A stretch of DNA of 64,000 nucleotides from positions 55,878 through 119,877 of the forward strand of contig CACZVN010000008.1 in assembly GCA_902784615.1 (NCBI GenBank). The letters run 5' to 3'. The position numbers and the translations under genes were made by a program. How positions within the stretch are numbered: the first letter of the stretch is position 1; the number at the start of each line of letters is the position of its first letter. Positions 62,130-64,000 of this stretch are shown here, piece after piece. The notes below the pieces were generated by a model. The model was given only the letters and a program-made list of their open reading frames with translations, was not told the DNA's origin and did not search any database. The stretch is from an uncultured Prevotellaceae bacterium. Its GTDB lineage: Bacteria > Bacteroidota > Bacteroidia > Bacteroidales > Bacteroidaceae.

Positions 62130-63238
62130 ACCTCGTTGGTCTCGTTGATCTTGAACCAAAGGGCACCCTCACTGTCTGTAACAGCCTCTGTGTTGAAGTA
62201 GAGATCCTCACTTCCATGAGGCAGGGTGAACTGGTCTGACGTATGCCATGTGATACCGCCGTCCTGACTATATCGGATGGTGTCGGTGCCGATGGCCAGC
62301 ACATAGCCGTGGAAATACACAAGGCTCAGGTTGGGCGTGGCAGGCAGGTAGTACTTGTTATAACTCTTGTAAGGCAGATAGACCCACTTACAGGCCTGAC
62401 TGCCTTCGCTATATTCTGCGATTTTGCGCCAGACGACACTGATGAATTCTCCTTCCTCGATGATACCGGCCAGCAACTGATAGTCGGTCTCTTCGTTGGG
62501 GGCAAAGGGACAGGAGACAAAGGCAATGCTCTGTCTCGGTAGCAGTGACATGTCGTCATCAAGACTGTCAGGTGCCCAGGTGGCACCTTCATCTTTCGTC
62601 ACCATGATCTTGCCGTCTTGACTGAAGGCGTAGGCCTCTTTCGTGCCGGCACCGATAAAGGATTTCAGGTCGGTATTGGCAGCCACGATCTGCTCCCATC
62701 TCTCCTTCTCCGTATCCACGGGATACGACTCTGCAGGCATCTTTTCCCAAAGGATCGTCCCTGTTTCCACCTGATGCTGGTTGAGCGTAACCTCATACGT
62801 GCGGAATTTCTCCAGCGTGTTGTTATACACACGTATCTCTCTTGTCTGGGAGAAGTCAATGGAGTCGGAACTGGAATAGAGGAAGAGTGTGTCACTGGCA
62901 ATGCTCTTGAGATAGATGTTACCGCTATAGGTGCTGCCGGAGATAGTGGCCAGCACATGTTTCAGGTCACAGTCCTTCGGCAAGGAGTCGGTATTATAGA
63001 TCTTGTATTGGCTCTGGTCGATGGTGAATGTGGGTGTCGGTTTCAGGACTTTCTTATAGACAGAGTCTCCGCCGCTCTTGGAGGTGGTATGGATATATCG
63101 GTTAACCGTCGATAGACTGAATCCCGTGATAGCCATATCGTCGTAGGTGTTCGCCTCGTAATTGTCTGAACCCAGGCACGAGGTGTAGAGAAGCACACTC
63201 GAGAGCGTGATACAGAGTACAAAAATATATCTTTTCAT
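62105..63238 (-). CDS. DUF6242-like lipoprotein
   Basis: 377 residues. A type II signal peptide (MKRYIFVLCITLSSVLLYTSC) sets the start at 63238. The rest is a beta-rich protein with sialidase-like propeller blades (MVTKDEGATWAP, RYSQDGGITWHTSDQF) and an N-terminal part SVNRYIHTTS typical of DUF6242. Probably outer-membrane anchored; function unknown. First gene of the envelope operon with TAAATTTG box at 63274. Confidence 0.78.
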   Translation of the reverse strand: MKRYIFVLCITLSSVLLYTSCLGSDNYEANTYDDMAITGFSLSTVNRYIHTTSKSGGDSVYKKVLKPTPTFTIDQSQYKIYNTDSLPKDCDLKHVLATISGSTYSGNIYLKSIASDTLFLYSSSDSIDFSQTREIRVYNNTLEKFRTYEVTLNQHQVETGTILWEKMPAESYPVDTEKERWEQIVAANTDLKSFIGAGTKEAYAFSQDGKIMVTKDEGATWAPDSLDDDMSLLPRQSIAFVSCPFAPNEETDYQLLAGIIEEGEFISVVWRKIAEYSEGSQACKWVYLPYKSYNKYYLPATPNLSLVYFHGYVLAIGTDTIRYSQDGGITWHTSDQFTLPHGSEDLYFNTEAVTDSEGALWFKINETNEVWRGILVE

Positions 63239-63273
63239 GAAAGTGAGCTCAATTTTCTTCACAATTTGGCTGC

Positions 63274-63281
63274 AAATTTAC
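63274..63281 (-). promoter_or_regulatory. -7 box of the DUF6242-murI operon
   Basis: TAAATTTG on the minus strand, about 35 bp upstream of the ATG; the only promoter box seen for the eight-gene operon. Confidence 0.55.
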
Positions 63282-63375
63282 GCACAATTCCGCAAATTTG
63301 CGCCATTTTCACCTTATAATTAAAGAAAATATGATATAATTTGACCGATTTTAAGTTAGTTTAGTGTTTTTGTAT

Positions 63376-63418
63376 AGAAAAAGAGTGCGGTATGAATCAC
63401 TCACCCCGCACTCCTTTC
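63376..63418 (-). terminator. Terminator of the small membrane-peptide gene
   Basis: AGTGCGG paired with CCGCACT; on the minus strand a T-run follows. The stop codon of the small gene adjoins the arm. Confidence 0.7.
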
Positions 63419-63512
63419 AACGTACATCGGTATGCATCAGCGTCACGATACTTAATACCGTCACCACTGATACGGCTACCAACATCACCGTTGTTTGAAA
63501 ATCTAATAACAT
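63417..63512 (-). CDS. Predicted 31-residue single-pass membrane peptide
   Basis: ATG at 63512, stop at 63417-63419. The peptide is MLLDF followed by one uninterrupted hydrophobic helix (TVMLVAVSVVTVLSIVTLM) and a short polar tail (HTDVR). A TACCTTTG box lies about 63 bp upstream (63575) and a terminator directly behind, so the transcription unit would hold only this frame. I do not recognise the family. Small size makes the call uncertain. Confidence 0.45.
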   Translation of the reverse strand: MLLDFQTTVMLVAVSVVTVLSIVTLMHTDVR

Positions 63513-63574
63513 AATCTTTACCTTAAAAACTACTAACCTAATGAATAAAAATATAATCTCACGATTACGTAGTG

Positions 63575-63582
63575 CAAAGGTA
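63575..63582 (-). promoter_or_regulatory. -7 box of the small membrane-peptide gene
   Basis: TACCTTTG on the minus strand. Confidence 0.55.
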
Positions 63583-63612
63583 CTAAGATTATAGTGATCA
63601 GCCAATAAACAG

Positions 63613-63642
63613 GGGCGATTTCCAAAGAAACCGCCCCTTATT
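63613..63642 (-). terminator. Terminator of pckA
   Basis: Hairpin arms GGGGCGATTTC and GAAACCGCCCC just downstream of the pckA stop. Confidence 0.75.
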
Positions 63643-63666
63643 TTGATGTAGGTCAAAAAGCGTTTT

Positions 63667-64000
63667 TTACAGCTTCGGACCTGCAGCGACGAGAGCCTTA
63701 CCAGCCTCGTTACCCTCGTACTTCTTGAAGTTCTTGATGAAGCGAGCAGCCAGATCCTCAGCCTTCTTGTTCCACTCTGCTGCGTCAGCATAAGTGTCAC
63801 GAGGATCGAGGATAGCGGGGTTCACGTTGGGCAGAGCTGTGGGAACCTCGAAGTCGAAGTAAGGAATCTTCTTGGTCTCAGCCTTCAGGATAGCGCCATC
63901 CAGGATAGCGTCGATGATACCACGTGTATCGGGGATAGAGATACGCTTGCCGGTACCGTTCCAACCAGTGTTCACGAGGTAAGCCTTGGCACCGCTCTTC
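63667..64000 (-). CDS. pckA: Phosphoenolpyruvate carboxykinase (ATP), C-terminal part only
   Basis: The gene is cut by the window end; about 111 residues are visible. The frame is open to base 64000. [37 protein letters not shown] is a diagnostic stretch of ATP-type PEPCK, followed by [12 protein letters not shown] and DPRDTYAD. It interconverts oxaloacetate and PEP; in these anaerobes it fixes CO2 on the way to succinate. Confidence 0.92.
   Translation of the reverse strand, partial: KSGAKAYLVNTGWNGTGKRISIPDTRGIIDAILDGAILKAETKKIPYFDFEVPTALPNVNPAILDPRDTYADAAEWNKKAEDLAARFIKNFKKYEGNEAGKALVAAGPKL

Noticed and set aside
63513-63800. Extension of the small membrane-peptide frame upstream to 63800
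   Set aside because: It would run across the pckA terminator and the antisense of pckA; only the part after the promoter box is plausible.

Overview
The window looks like a chromosomal segment of a Prevotella-type member of the Bacteroidales. The signs are promoters of the Bacteroidetes type (a -7 box TAnnTTTG is visible upstream of most transcription units), almost no Shine-Dalgarno sequences, and families restricted to or typical of the phylum: DUF4249 with a TonB-dependent receptor, DUF4271, DUF3737, DUF4248, smalltalk, BT4734/VirE-like proteins, fused SecDF, and several OmpH genes beside bamA. The first and last genes (a GlsB-like acyltransferase and pckA) are cut by the window ends.

Layout. 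1-9.2 kb: end of the acyltransferase gene, a degenerate CPBP-like membrane protein, and a five-gene minus-strand operon (TonB receptor, DUF4249 lipoprotein, receptor-plug-like protein, sensor kinase, OmpR-type regulator). 9.3-18.2 kb: DUF3836-like protein, M16 peptidase, DUF3737 plus PatB-type aminotransferase, GH43 enzyme plus acid phosphatase. 18.3-34.8 kb: housekeeping genes: tRNA-Arg, a barrel protein, secDF, nuclease/rhomboid pair, HU, tRNA-Gln, the metK-DUF4271-hemD-rnpA-yidD-tyrS operon, xerD, aroQ, a methyltransferase, rbfA, a LolC/E-like permease and an RmlD-like reductase. 34.8-42.5 kb: an accessory module with a VirE-like protein, an OB-fold-like protein, a phage-type lysozyme, a TPR membrane protein, an Abi/HEPN protein, DUF4248, an HU-like protein and smalltalk. 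42.7-55.5 kb: an A+T-rich nine-gene operon of mostly secreted proteins. 55.5-63.3 kb: the envelope-biogenesis operon DUF6242-DUF6089-uppS-bamA-ompH-ompH-ompH-murI. 63.4-64 kb: a tiny predicted membrane-peptide gene and the end of pckA.

The strongest candidate for an undescribed system is the 42.7-55.5 kb operon. It encodes two LPP20-like proteins, a transglutaminase-like protein with an apparent Cys/His/Asp set, two small proteins, and four paralogous PEGA proteins that share a near-identical N-terminal module but carry different C-termini: a small unknown domain, a SUMF1-like fold without the catalytic cysteines, extra PEGA-like repeats, and three tandem OmpH/Skp modules. The last protein could act as a single-chain version of the normally trimeric Skp chaperone. 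It lies tail-to-tail with the operon that encodes three ompH genes and bamA, and its Skp modules look copied from, or recombining with, the middle ompH gene.

The second strong signal is a 17-bp element containing TAAC-N7-TAAC half-sites. It occurs three times near the kinase/regulator operon, each time 32-33 bp upstream of a TAnnTTTG box, and suggests a small local regulon. Other items are a 174-bp element bounded by 27-bp perfect inverted repeats, a possible short RNA beside it, a full-length Shine-Dalgarno sequence in front of smalltalk, and several families of short repeats at gene borders.
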